From the NCBI GenBank assembly GCA_963720235.1, contig OY970389.1, positions 5,146,001-5,210,000 on the forward strand: a stretch of 64,000 bases of DNA, written 5' to 3'. Below, in pieces: positions 33,302-40,832 of this stretch (positions are counted from its first letter, which is position 1; each line of letters starts with the position of its first letter). The translations under genes were made by a program, and so were the position numbers. This stretch comes from JACMLC01 sp963720235 (GTDB taxonomy: Bacteria > Acidobacteriota > Blastocatellia > Pyrinomonadales > Pyrinomonadaceae). The notes below the pieces were generated by a model that worked only from the letters and a program-made list of their open reading frames with translations, was not told the origin of the DNA and ran no database searches.

Positions 33302-34099
33302 TTACTGGCTGACGAGTTGTAACCTTCCATCCGGCAGGCGAACCGCGAAGACGTTTGGCTCATAAGTTGTGAGAGGCACAGGCTCCGCGCGTGTGGCTGC
33401 CACTTGCGCGCGCGTCATGTTGCGCGCGTTATGCGCAGTCTGCGGGTCACGCATCAAGGCATAACGCCTTGAGATGCGGCGCACATATTCCTGCGTCTCA
33501 CGATAAGGCGGAATGCGGCCTCCGTATTTCATCACAGCACCTTCACCTGCATTGTATCCAGCGAGCGCAAGCGCGACATCGCCGTCAAACATGTTCAGCA
33601 GAAAACGCATGTAACGTGTGCCGCCTTCTATGTTCTGGCGCGGATCCCAAATGTTGTTGACGCCGAAGCGCGCAGCCGTTCCGGGCATCAGTTGCATCAG
33701 CCCGCGCGCTCCTTTGTAAGACATGGCGCGCGGCTTGAAGGATGATTCCTGATGCATCGTCGCATAAATCAACACAGGGTCAACGCCATGCCGCGACGCA
33801 GAGTCAACGATAAAGGAATCCACACGCGCGTCTCCGGTCGTGAATCCATCGAGCGAGCGGCTTGATGTCATCGCCACGCCGCTTGAGTAAGAGAGCGTCG
33901 CGGGCTGCGTGTTATTCAGCGAAGAAGATTTATTCCGGCGACCTTTCTTGCCCGGCTTGGCGTCCGGTATCGGCGCGACCTCTATGCGTACGCCGTTGGC
34001 GAAATCAAAGTTGTCGAAGGTATAGCCCACGCCCGTCTGGGCCAGAGCCGGGAGCGCGCAAGCCAGTATCAGGATGAATGCATAAGAGACTTTTTTCAT
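33302..34099 (-). CDS. Lytic transglycosylase (SLT domain)
   Basis: 265 residues with a signal peptide (KKVSYAFILILACALPALA/QT). Residues 115-225 match the SLT (GH23) domain: VDSFIVDSASRHGVDPVLIYATMHQESSFKPRA with catalytic Glu in QES, GARGLMQLMPGTAARFGV, IEGGTRYMRFLLNMFDGDVALALAGYNAGEGAV and YRETQEYVRRI. It cuts the MurNAc-GlcNAc bond in peptidoglycan to give 1,6-anhydro ends. The N-terminal 100 residues are basic and disordered. The C-terminal part, YEPNVFAVRLPDGRLQLVSQ, is a small extra beta segment. Confidence 0.93.
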   Translation of the reverse strand: MKKVSYAFILILACALPALAQTGVGYTFDNFDFANGVRIEVAPIPDAKPGKKGRRNKSSSLNNTQPATLSYSSGVAMTSSRSLDGFTTGDARVDSFIVDSASRHGVDPVLIYATMHQESSFKPRAMSYKGARGLMQLMPGTAARFGVNNIWDPRQNIEGGTRYMRFLLNMFDGDVALALAGYNAGEGAVMKYGGRIPPYRETQEYVRRISRRYALMRDPQTAHNARNMTRAQVAATRAEPVPLTTYEPNVFAVRLPDGRLQLVSQ

Positions 34100-34192
34100 G
34101 CTACTTACCCATGTTCTGGAATCAAAAGGTTTTCCGGTCGGTCAAGGATAGAGGGCCGTTCAAAGGCACTGCAAACAGCCTGAAAGCATCAT

Positions 34193-34222
34193 AACATGCT
34201 GTTAAAAATATAACAACATGTT
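34193..34222. promoter_or_regulatory. AT-rich dyad, possible operator
   Basis: taacatgctgtt and aacaacatgttta form an imperfect dyad around an A/T centre in the 284-base gap between the divergent transglycosylase and PGB-domain genes. A protein-binding site is possible; no regulator is suggested. Confidence 0.3.
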
Positions 34223-34383
34223 TAAGCACTCCGTGTAAATGGAGATTCTAAAAGATTTAAACTCTTCAATCTGGAGAGGGTTGACAGCAGTAGTATGATG
34301 GCATGGCTTTTATACTCGCGCTTGGCCTCGCCACATCAAACGCGCTTTATCGCGCATCTCACCAACATTAAAGGAGAAGAAAA

Positions 34384-34752
34384 ATGAAAAGATGCCTGAC
34401 GGCGTTCTTGACGTTGATGTTGTCTCTTTCAATCATGGCAGCAGCACAGAATGATAACGCCAATGTGGGAAACGCATCTTCGTCGTCGTCCGCCAAATCA
34501 ACCAACTCGAACAAGAAACGCGGCCCAGTCTTTCGCGCGACCAAAGACCAGATTAAGCAGGCGCAGGCGATTCTCAAACAGCGCGGCTTTTACGGAGGCG
34601 AAGAGAACGGCAAGCTGGACACGGACACGCGCGCGGGTCTGAAAAAGTTTCAGGAAGCAGAGGGAATCAAAGTCACAGGCACGCTCAATCGCATGACGCT
34701 CGAAAAGATGAACATCGCTCTGACTGAAAAGCAGAAGGCGATGCCAGCTTAA
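34384..34752 (+). CDS. Secreted peptidoglycan-binding domain protein
   Basis: 122 residues. AAGGAG sits 8 bases before the ATG. After the signal peptide (LTAFLTLMLSLSIMAAA/Q) and an Asn/Ser-rich linker comes a single PG_binding_1 domain: IKQAQAILKQRGFYGGEENGKLDTDTRAGLKKFQEAEGIKVTGTLNRMTLEKM. It has no catalytic domain, so it should bind cell-wall glycan or act with a partner hydrolase such as the divergent transglycosylase. Confidence 0.9.
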   Translation: MKRCLTAFLTLMLSLSIMAAAQNDNANVGNASSSSSAKSTNSNKKRGPVFRATKDQIKQAQAILKQRGFYGGEENGKLDTDTRAGLKKFQEAEGIKVTGTLNRMTLEKMNIALTEKQKAMPA

Positions 34753-34846
34753 GAAACAAAAAGTTTCCGCAAAGGCGCAAAGACGCAAAGAAAGCTGTTA
34801 AGTCTTCTTTGCGTCTTTGCGCCTTTGCGGGAAACTTTTTGTTTCC
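34753..34846. repeat. Inverted repeat, cgcaaag family (copy 5), long stem
   Basis: The left arm gaaacaaaaagtttccgcaa (continuing aggcgcaaagacgcaaag) and the right arm ending gggaaactttttgtttc pair over about 38 bp with very few mismatches. It fills the whole gap between the convergent PGB-domain and alaS genes and probably ends both transcripts. Confidence 0.9.
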
Positions 34847-34849
34847 AGC

Positions 34850-37774
34850 TCATCCGCCAGCGTGTTGTGTGCCTTCTCCTGCCAGCAGTCGCTCGATGAT
34901 GCTGTAGCTGGCTTCTAAAGCTTCTGCCAATTTTTCCGGTTGACTGCCGCCGCCTTCGGCCATGTCGGGCTTACCGCCGCCACGCCCGCCGACGAGGGGA
35001 GCGAGTTCCTTAATCACCTGTCCTGCCGGGACACGCTTTAGTAAATCTTGAGATGTGCGCACGATGAGCGAGACTTTGCCGTCGCTGCTCCTGCCCAGGA
35101 CAACTACGCCGGAGCCTGTACGCGCCAGCAGTGTGTCTGAAAGCTGACGCATCCCTGCCGCATCAAGCCCGCTCGCTTCACGCGCCAGAACTTTGACGCC
35201 GCCCGCGACTTCGCGCGCCTCGTTCCCGTTTGCAGATGCGCCGACCGCGCCCGTAGCAATCTTCATGCGCAACTCATCAGCCTCGCGCCGTGCTTTCTTA
35301 AGTTCTTCCTGAAGCCGCTCAATCGTCGCCGGAATCTCCGTGCGCGAAGTGCGCAACTCGCCCGCGACCTGATCCACCAAAGCTTCCGTCTCCTGAAAGC
35401 GCGTGAAAGCATCTGCGCCAGTGACGGCGCGTATGCGGCGCGTGCCGGAGGCTATGGATTCGTCGCTCGTGATTTTGAATAAACCTATGTCGCCGGTCGC
35501 GCGCACGTGCGTGCCGCCGCACAACTCTTTCGAGAATCCCGGCACCGTCAACACGCGCACCTTCTCCGCATACTTCTCGCCAAACAGAGCCATCGCGCCG
35601 GATTGCATAGCCTCTTCGAGCGAGAAAATATCCGTCTGGACTTTTTCATTGCGAATAATCTGGTAATTGACAAGACGCTCAATCTCTGTAATCTCTTCGC
35701 GCGTCAAAGGCTGAAAATGTGTGTAGTCAAAACGCAGATAGTTTGGAGCGACGATAGAGCCGCCCTGCTTAACGTGCGTTCCCAAGACTTCACGCAAGGC
35801 TGCGTGAAGCAAGTGCGTTGCCGTGTGATTACGCCGCGTCGCGTCGCGCGTTTCTACATCAACTTGGGCCGAAACCGTATCGCCTACCTGCAAACTACCC
35901 TTTTCAACTTTGACTTTATGAACAATCAAACCCTGCGCGGGCGAATAAGTATCTTCGACAATAGCCTTCGCATCTTCACCCACGAACTCGCCAACGTCTC
36001 CGACCTGCCCGCCGCTTTCAGCATAAAACGGAGTCTGATTCAAAATGACTTCGCCCTCATCATTCTCATTCAAAGATTGAACTTCATTGTCGCCCTTAAT
36101 CAAAGCGACGATTTTTACATCATCAACTTTGGTCGTTTCATAACCTTTGAATTCTGTTTTTATATCGAGACGATGTGATAGAGAGACGTAAACAGATCTG
36201 ATTTTTTCGTTTTGTTTGGTTGTGCCGATTTCTGAGTTTTGTTGAAGCTCTTTTAGTTGTTGATCAATAATCTGCTTAAACTCTTCGCCAGTTTGATTCC
36301 GTACAGCTATTTTTTCAACGAGTCGCTCGAACTCTTCCTCAGTTATATCCTTAATGTTGACATCTGTGGTTATATTGTTTGGGTCTATGTAAATTACTGC
36401 ATCTATTTCAGCAAGTCTTACATACATTAAATCAATTGGCAGCCCATAGGTGTCGTAAAGTTGAGCGATATTTTTGACTGGAATCTGAACCTGAACGTCG
36501 GGTAGATTTGCGTAAGCTTCTCTATCTTCATCAGATTGAAGAATCGGCATGACTGGGCGGCCTGTATTGTTCACGAAAACTATTGGATGTTTTCGGCGAT
36601 ATGCAATTACCTCATCTAGTTTGTTTAAACCAACCGTGAGGGTTGAGCTAAACCTTTCTTCTTCGAGCCGCACCATCTTTTCTATGAAACCGCGTTGTGC
36701 TTCAAGTTCGGGATAAACTTCGCGCATTTGCCCGACCACGAAATCTGTCACCTTGTAAAAAAATGCATTCTCTAATTGGAGCGCGTGCCGTCCCTGATAG
36801 ATGGCGCGGCGCATGATTTTTCTCAAGACATAGTTGCGCCCTTCGTTGCCGGGCAGGATATTGTCTGCGATGGCGAAGGCGGTTGTGCGCGCGTGGTCTG
36901 CGATGACGCGCATGGCAAAGCCTTCGGCGGTTTCCGGTTCGTAGGGTCTATCTGCGAGCTTAGCTATTTCATCTATAATCGGTCTAATCAGCGTCGTCTC
37001 GTAGTTAGAATTCTTGCCTTCTAGTACAGCAGCGAGGCGTTCGAGGCCCGCGCCTGTGTCAACGGATGGTTTCGGCAAGGGCGTTTGCACAATCTCGCCC
37101 GCGGCGGTCTTCGTGCGCTCGTACTGCATGAAGACCAGATTCCAGATTTCCATTGTCGTATCGCCGGGGCCGTTGACGAACTCCGCGCGATTCTTCGCAG
37201 GGTCGGAAGGGTCTTCGCCCATGTAGTAATGTATCTCGCTGCAAGGGCCGCACGGGCCTGTGTCGCCCATCTGCCAGAAATTGTCTTTGCGGCCAAAGCG
37301 CAGGATGCGCTCCTTGCGTGCGCCGACCTCTTGCCAGAGAGCTTCCGCTTCAACATCAGCAGGGACTTCGGCGTCGCCTTCATAGACAGTGAACCACAGA
37401 CGCTCAGGGTCAAGGCCGTATTCATTGACAAGCAAGTCCCACGCAAACTTTATCGCGTCTTCCTTGAAATAATCGCCGAAGGAAAAATTGCCGAGCATCT
37501 CAAAGAAAGTGTGATGCCGCGCGGTCTTGCCGACTTCGTCAAGGTCGTTATGCTTGCCTCCGGCGCGCACGCATTTTTGCGATGAAGTGGCGCGTGCGTA
37601 ATCGCGCCGCTCTGCGCCCGTAAAGACATCTTTGAATTGATTCATCCCGGCGTTGGTAAAGAGCAGCGTCGGGTCGTTGGCTGGCAGCAAAGGGCTGGAG
37701 CGCACAATCTTATGACCATGACGCTCAAAGTATTCTAAAAATTTCTGGCGAATTTCGTTTCCTGTCATAATCAT
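34850..37774 (-). CDS. alaS: Alanyl-tRNA synthetase
   Basis: 974 residues, about 100 longer than usual. ATG 37774 has AAGGA five bases upstream. Catalytic core: FLEYFERHGHKIVRSSPLLPANDPTLLFTNAGMNQFKDVF and RHHTFFEMLGNFSFGDYFK. The editing domain has HTATHLLHAAL near residue 650 and CGGTHVRATGDIG; the C-Ala domain ends GGRGGGKPDMAEGGG. Residues about 350-560 include an extra stretch (YRRKHPIVFVNNTGRP) and an AT-rich coding segment unlike the rest. It charges tRNA-Ala; the editing site clears mischarged Ser or Gly. The gene is complete and should be functional. Confidence 0.96.
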   Translation of the reverse strand: MIMTGNEIRQKFLEYFERHGHKIVRSSPLLPANDPTLLFTNAGMNQFKDVFTGAERRDYARATSSQKCVRAGGKHNDLDEVGKTARHHTFFEMLGNFSFGDYFKEDAIKFAWDLLVNEYGLDPERLWFTVYEGDAEVPADVEAEALWQEVGARKERILRFGRKDNFWQMGDTGPCGPCSEIHYYMGEDPSDPAKNRAEFVNGPGDTTMEIWNLVFMQYERTKTAAGEIVQTPLPKPSVDTGAGLERLAAVLEGKNSNYETTLIRPIIDEIAKLADRPYEPETAEGFAMRVIADHARTTAFAIADNILPGNEGRNYVLRKIMRRAIYQGRHALQLENAFFYKVTDFVVGQMREVYPELEAQRGFIEKMVRLEEERFSSTLTVGLNKLDEVIAYRRKHPIVFVNNTGRPVMPILQSDEDREAYANLPDVQVQIPVKNIAQLYDTYGLPIDLMYVRLAEIDAVIYIDPNNITTDVNIKDITEEEFERLVEKIAVRNQTGEEFKQIIDQQLKELQQNSEIGTTKQNEKIRSVYVSLSHRLDIKTEFKGYETTKVDDVKIVALIKGDNEVQSLNENDEGEVILNQTPFYAESGGQVGDVGEFVGEDAKAIVEDTYSPAQGLIVHKVKVEKGSLQVGDTVSAQVDVETRDATRRNHTATHLLHAALREVLGTHVKQGGSIVAPNYLRFDYTHFQPLTREEITEIERLVNYQIIRNEKVQTDIFSLEEAMQSGAMALFGEKYAEKVRVLTVPGFSKELCGGTHVRATGDIGLFKITSDESIASGTRRIRAVTGADAFTRFQETEALVDQVAGELRTSRTEIPATIERLQEELKKARREADELRMKIATGAVGASANGNEAREVAGGVKVLAREASGLDAAGMRQLSDTLLARTGSGVVVLGRSSDGKVSLIVRTSQDLLKRVPAGQVIKELAPLVGGRGGGKPDMAEGGGSQPEKLAEALEASYSIIERLLAGEGTQHAGG

Positions 37775-37925
37775 ACAAATCCTTATTTAGTTAAAAAGTG
37801 TAACATGATGACATAGAGCATATGAAGTAGCAGAACTTACTATCTACTAAACCGAGAAGGGATAGAGAATAACTATACCTCCCACCATAAAGAAATCAGC
37901 AGCACAAACACTCTTTGATAGGATT

Positions 37926-38916
37926 TTGCGTACTTGGGTGCGCCCTGAAATTGAGTCCCGTCAGGGACAAAAACTGATTCCGAAGCCATTTATTTTATAC
38001 ACAGCACTAATGATTTGGGATAAGCAGCAGAATTTAACAATTCTACTAAATCAGGAAGTGTCTGAAATAATTTCTGAAATGAGTATAGTCAGCACAGGCT
38101 CAGTAAAGAAAGGGCAGGCAGTCACTTCCTCTAACTATAAAAGGAATTGACAAAGTTGTTCTGCATCCTAAGCGACGAAATGACCCATACATTTTTATAG
38201 TGCAAGGTGAGCAGGGGAAATTCTACGTCGCATCGCAGAAGATGTCACGGATCATAAGAAACAAAGATTTAGAAGTGCTACGTAAGCCCTTAGCAACGGA
38301 AGGAGTCAAGCTTACACCTGTGGAATATCTTATGGATGTTTATCTTGACGTGGTAAGAAATGGGTACGACGGATTGTCTCCGGCTTTAAAACGACGTTGG
38401 ACAAGTCAGTTTGTTCAAAGCCTATTGGACAATGACAAAAGCAATGCCCTTGCCAGAGTGAAACGGCATTTACGGCTCCCCACAGTATTAATTCATAAAG
38501 AAGATGAGTTTCTGCCTTTACTACTTGAAACAAGGGCGACCTATATTGATGGACATTTCTTTTCTTGTGTAGCTTCAGCAGTTACCACAGCTGACCGAAT
38601 CTGTAACCGACTTCCTCAATACTATAACTTGTCAGTTTCCCTACAGCGTTGGGTGCTTAGAGCGACATTAGGGAATAAAATCTATAAGCTTCGAGCTGAA
38701 GGAGTTATTACTAAAAAACAGGAAGGCTGGCTTAAGGAATTAAACTGTATTCGCAATAGGCATCTGCATCCCAAAAGGCCAGTGAGTATTCTTACCCTTA
38801 AGCGCGATGCTTTCACTGCTATAGTTTTACTCCATAATTTATTAGAGGGAACTTTTAGCGTATTTCGTGATCACACTTTCGAGCAAGGGGAGATAGTTCC
38901 TAAACCCTTATTGTAA
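37926..38916 (+). pseudogene. Frameshifted AT-rich HEPN-type protein gene
   Basis: Two overlapping frames (37926-38150 and 38107-38916) read as one protein if one A is dropped from the AAAA run at 38139-38142. Frame 1 (RTWVRPEIESRQGQKLIPKPF, LNQEVSEIISEMS, SVKKGQAVTSSNYK) then continues as GIDKVVLHPKRRNDPYIFIVQG in frame 2. The end has a helical domain with LNCIRNRHLHP, an R-x4-H site of the HEPN RNase type. The frame is also open upstream to 37866, but only an ATA (37887) stands where a start might be. Base composition is far more AT-rich than alaS ends or recX. A sequencing error is possible. Confidence 0.65.
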
Positions 38917-39480
38917 GTTGACTTCATCTATCTCTGCCGCCGACGCCGCGCGCACTTTCTTCATCACAAGCTCGTAAGAAAATCCCTGCCTGAGCAGATG
39001 ATCCATGAGGCTTTTGGTTTCGGCACGGGTTTCTGGCCGCCCGCGCAGGCGCACGCGCTTTTCAATCGCGCGGTCAATCAAATCTTCTTCGGGCGTCTCT
39101 TCAAAGACCAGCTTGATGGCTTCGTCAGCCGTCTCGCGGTCAACCTTTTTGAGCGAGAGCGCGCGTTGCAGACGCTGGCGTCCGACGGGTTTCTGGCGCA
39201 CCTGAAAAGATGCATAACCGAAGGCGAACCGCTCGTCGTTGAGATAGCCGTACTCTTTTAATTTCTCAATCACAGACTCGACCACTTCATCGTTAGTCCA
39301 CTGTTTTTCCAAAAGCCTTTCGCGCAACTCTTCAACGGAGCGCGGCTTGGTTGCGAGCAACTTGGCCGCGCGCTGCATGGTTCGCGCGCGCGCCTTCTCA
39401 GGGTCAATCACACGCGGCTCACGCTCCGGCGCATCTTCATTGAGTTGCTTTACTTTTGGTTTCCACTTTCGTTGACGCAT
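38908..39480 (-). CDS. recX: Regulatory protein RecX
   Basis: About 190 residues: an N-terminal basic tail, then three-helix RecX repeats: AKLLATKPRSVEELRERLLEKQWTNDEVVESVIEKLKEYGYLNDERFAFGYASFQV, KPVGRQRLQRALSLKKVDRETADEAIKLVFEET and LMDHLLRQGFSYELVMKKV. RecX binds RecA filaments and limits recombinase activity. ATG 39480 is used; a TTG at 39501 is in frame. recA is not in the window. The 3' end overlaps the frameshifted HEPN gene by 9 bases. Confidence 0.92.
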   Translation of the reverse strand: MRQRKWKPKVKQLNEDAPEREPRVIDPEKARARTMQRAAKLLATKPRSVEELRERLLEKQWTNDEVVESVIEKLKEYGYLNDERFAFGYASFQVRQKPVGRQRLQRALSLKKVDRETADEAIKLVFEETPEEDLIDRAIEKRVRLRGRPETRAETKSLMDHLLRQGFSYELVMKKVRAASAAEIDEVNLQ

Positions 39481-39529
39481 AATAAACAGAAGCGATTTCA
39501 AATTTTAGATTTCAGATTTCAGATTATAC

Positions 39530-40477
39530 ATGGATGGCATTTTAATTATAGACAAGCCCGCGGGGTGGACTTCGCATGACGTGGTGGCGCGTGTGCGTCG
39601 CCTGCTGCGCGAAAAAAGAGTCGGGCATACTGGCACGCTCGACCCGTTTGCGACGGGCGTGCTGGTCTTGCTCATAGGGCGCGCGACGCGGCTGGCCCAA
39701 TTCTTGAGCGGCGCGCAGAAGGAGTATGAAGCCGTCGTGCGATTTGGTTATGCGACGGAGACTGGAGATTTAGATGGCGATGTGCGGCAAGAGACCAGAG
39801 CGCGTGCGGCATCGGAAGAGTTTGCGCGCGCGTGGGATGCCGGGAAGATTGAAGAAGCTTTAAATAGCTTGCGCGGTGAGATAGAGCAAGTGCCGCCGAT
39901 GTATTCGGCTAAAAAAGTGAAGGGCCGGAAGCTTTATGAGCTGGCGCGGCGCGGCGTTGAGATTGAGCGCGCGAGTGTCAGTGTGACGGTGCATGAAATG
40001 GAAGCTATCGAAACGGACGGCGCGCTCGTCAGGCACAACGCGGATGGAACATGCGATTTGTCCATGCGTGTAGTCTGTTCAGCAGGGACATACGTTCGCG
40101 CGCTGGCCGAATCGCTCGGAGAAAATTTAGGAGTCGCGGCTCATCTGGCTTCTTTGCGCAGGTCGCGCGCGGGTGAGTTTCATATAAAATCTGCCAGCAC
40201 TTTGGATGAGTTGGAAGAGATGATGACATCAGGCGTTGGGACTCCGGGCGCGTTGCTGCCGATGAAGGCGGCGCTCTCTTCTATGCCTTCGGCGCATCTT
40301 ACGGGCGCGGCTGCGCGGCTGGCGCGTCATGGCGGGCGTGTGCGGTTGGCGGATTCTCTGGCGGATGGAGAGCTTGTGCAGATGTGCGACGAAGCGGGCG
40401 AATTGATTGGGATTGCGGCTTTTGACGCTGTGCAGGGAGTTTTGCGCCCGCGCGTTGTCTTCGACCCGGAAGAATAA
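39530..40477 (+). CDS. truB: tRNA pseudouridine(55) synthase TruB
   Basis: 315 residues: MDGILIIDKPAGWTSHDVVARVRRLL, then VGHTGTLDPFATGVLVLLIGRATRL with the catalytic Asp near 43, YEAVVRFGYATETGDLDGDV, VPPMYSAKKVKGRKLYELARRG and VVCSAGTYVRALAESLGENLG. The C-terminal 80 residues form a PUA-like domain (GALLPMKAALSSMPS). It isomerises U55 of the tRNA T-loop. Spacing to recX is 50 bases, divergent. Between them are short direct repeats of agatttcagatttcag. Confidence 0.96.
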   Translation: MDGILIIDKPAGWTSHDVVARVRRLLREKRVGHTGTLDPFATGVLVLLIGRATRLAQFLSGAQKEYEAVVRFGYATETGDLDGDVRQETRARAASEEFARAWDAGKIEEALNSLRGEIEQVPPMYSAKKVKGRKLYELARRGVEIERASVSVTVHEMEAIETDGALVRHNADGTCDLSMRVVCSAGTYVRALAESLGENLGVAAHLASLRRSRAGEFHIKSASTLDELEEMMTSGVGTPGALLPMKAALSSMPSAHLTGAAARLARHGGRVRLADSLADGELVQMCDEAGELIGIAAFDAVQGVLRPRVVFDPEE

Positions 40478-40482
40478 AGCTT

Positions 40483-40514
40483 TGACTTGGGGCTTGATTT
40501 GCTGTGCTATACTT
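40483..40514 (+). promoter_or_regulatory. Candidate promoter of the prkA transcript
   Basis: An extended -10, TGCTATACT (TATACT at 40509-40514), lies about 290 bases before prkA and 32 bases past the truB stop. TTGACT at 40483 is 20 bases from it, longer than ideal. The call relies on the extended -10. Confidence 0.45.
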
Positions 40515-40519
40515 GCGTC

Positions 40520-40748
40520 GGACAACGGAAACGCGGGCGGGCCGCTTCCAAAGATTGTTAGGTCTCTCCACGCAAGCATTGTCCGTAGATCATTGAAAGG
40601 TGTCAGAGGCTTCGACGATGCGCCGCCGCGCTGGCGCGATGGCGCGCCCGCGCATATCGAAGCTCCACCTGAAAAAAGGGCCGGAGGAGATAAGTTAGGA
40701 CACGAGTTGTTCCAACTTTCTCTTTAAGTCCTTTGAGGAGGAAAGGGC
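40520..40748 (+). promoter_or_regulatory. Long structured leader of prkA
   Basis: About 230 bases with clear stems: cggacaa near 40519 with ttgtccg near 40578, and aggcttcga near 40606 with tcgaagct near 40660, the latter enclosing atgcg/cgcat and a gcgc-rich apex. It ends at the GAGGAGGAAAGG ribosome site of the small leader ORF. Regulation by RNA structure is an inference. Confidence 0.4.
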
Positions 40749-40832
40749 GTGAGTATCCCCGCACGCTATCCACGCGCGTTAAAAGCCAGAAGAGGTACGA
40801 AAGGCTATGCAAGAGCAGGATGGCAATCATAA
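40749..40832 (+). CDS. Leader ORF overlapping the prkA start, 27 aa
   Basis: A GTG start follows an unusually strong ribosome site (GAGGAGGAAAGGGC). The peptide is basic, MSIPARYPRALKARRGTKGY and seven more residues ending WQS. It ends at 40832, 26 bases inside prkA in another frame, so ribosomes on it would pass over the prkA start at 40807. This is the layout of a translationally coupled or attenuating leader peptide. No homologue is known to me. Confidence 0.45.
   Translation: MSIPARYPRALKARRGTKGYARAGWQS

Noticed and set aside
37926..38150. A separate 74-codon gene
   Set aside because: It joins smoothly to the next frame after a one-base correction and has no proper start codon, so it is treated as part of the broken HEPN gene.
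40407..40727. 106-codon + strand frame overlapping the truB end
   Set aside because: It starts inside truB, has no family features and is better explained as the structured prkA leader.
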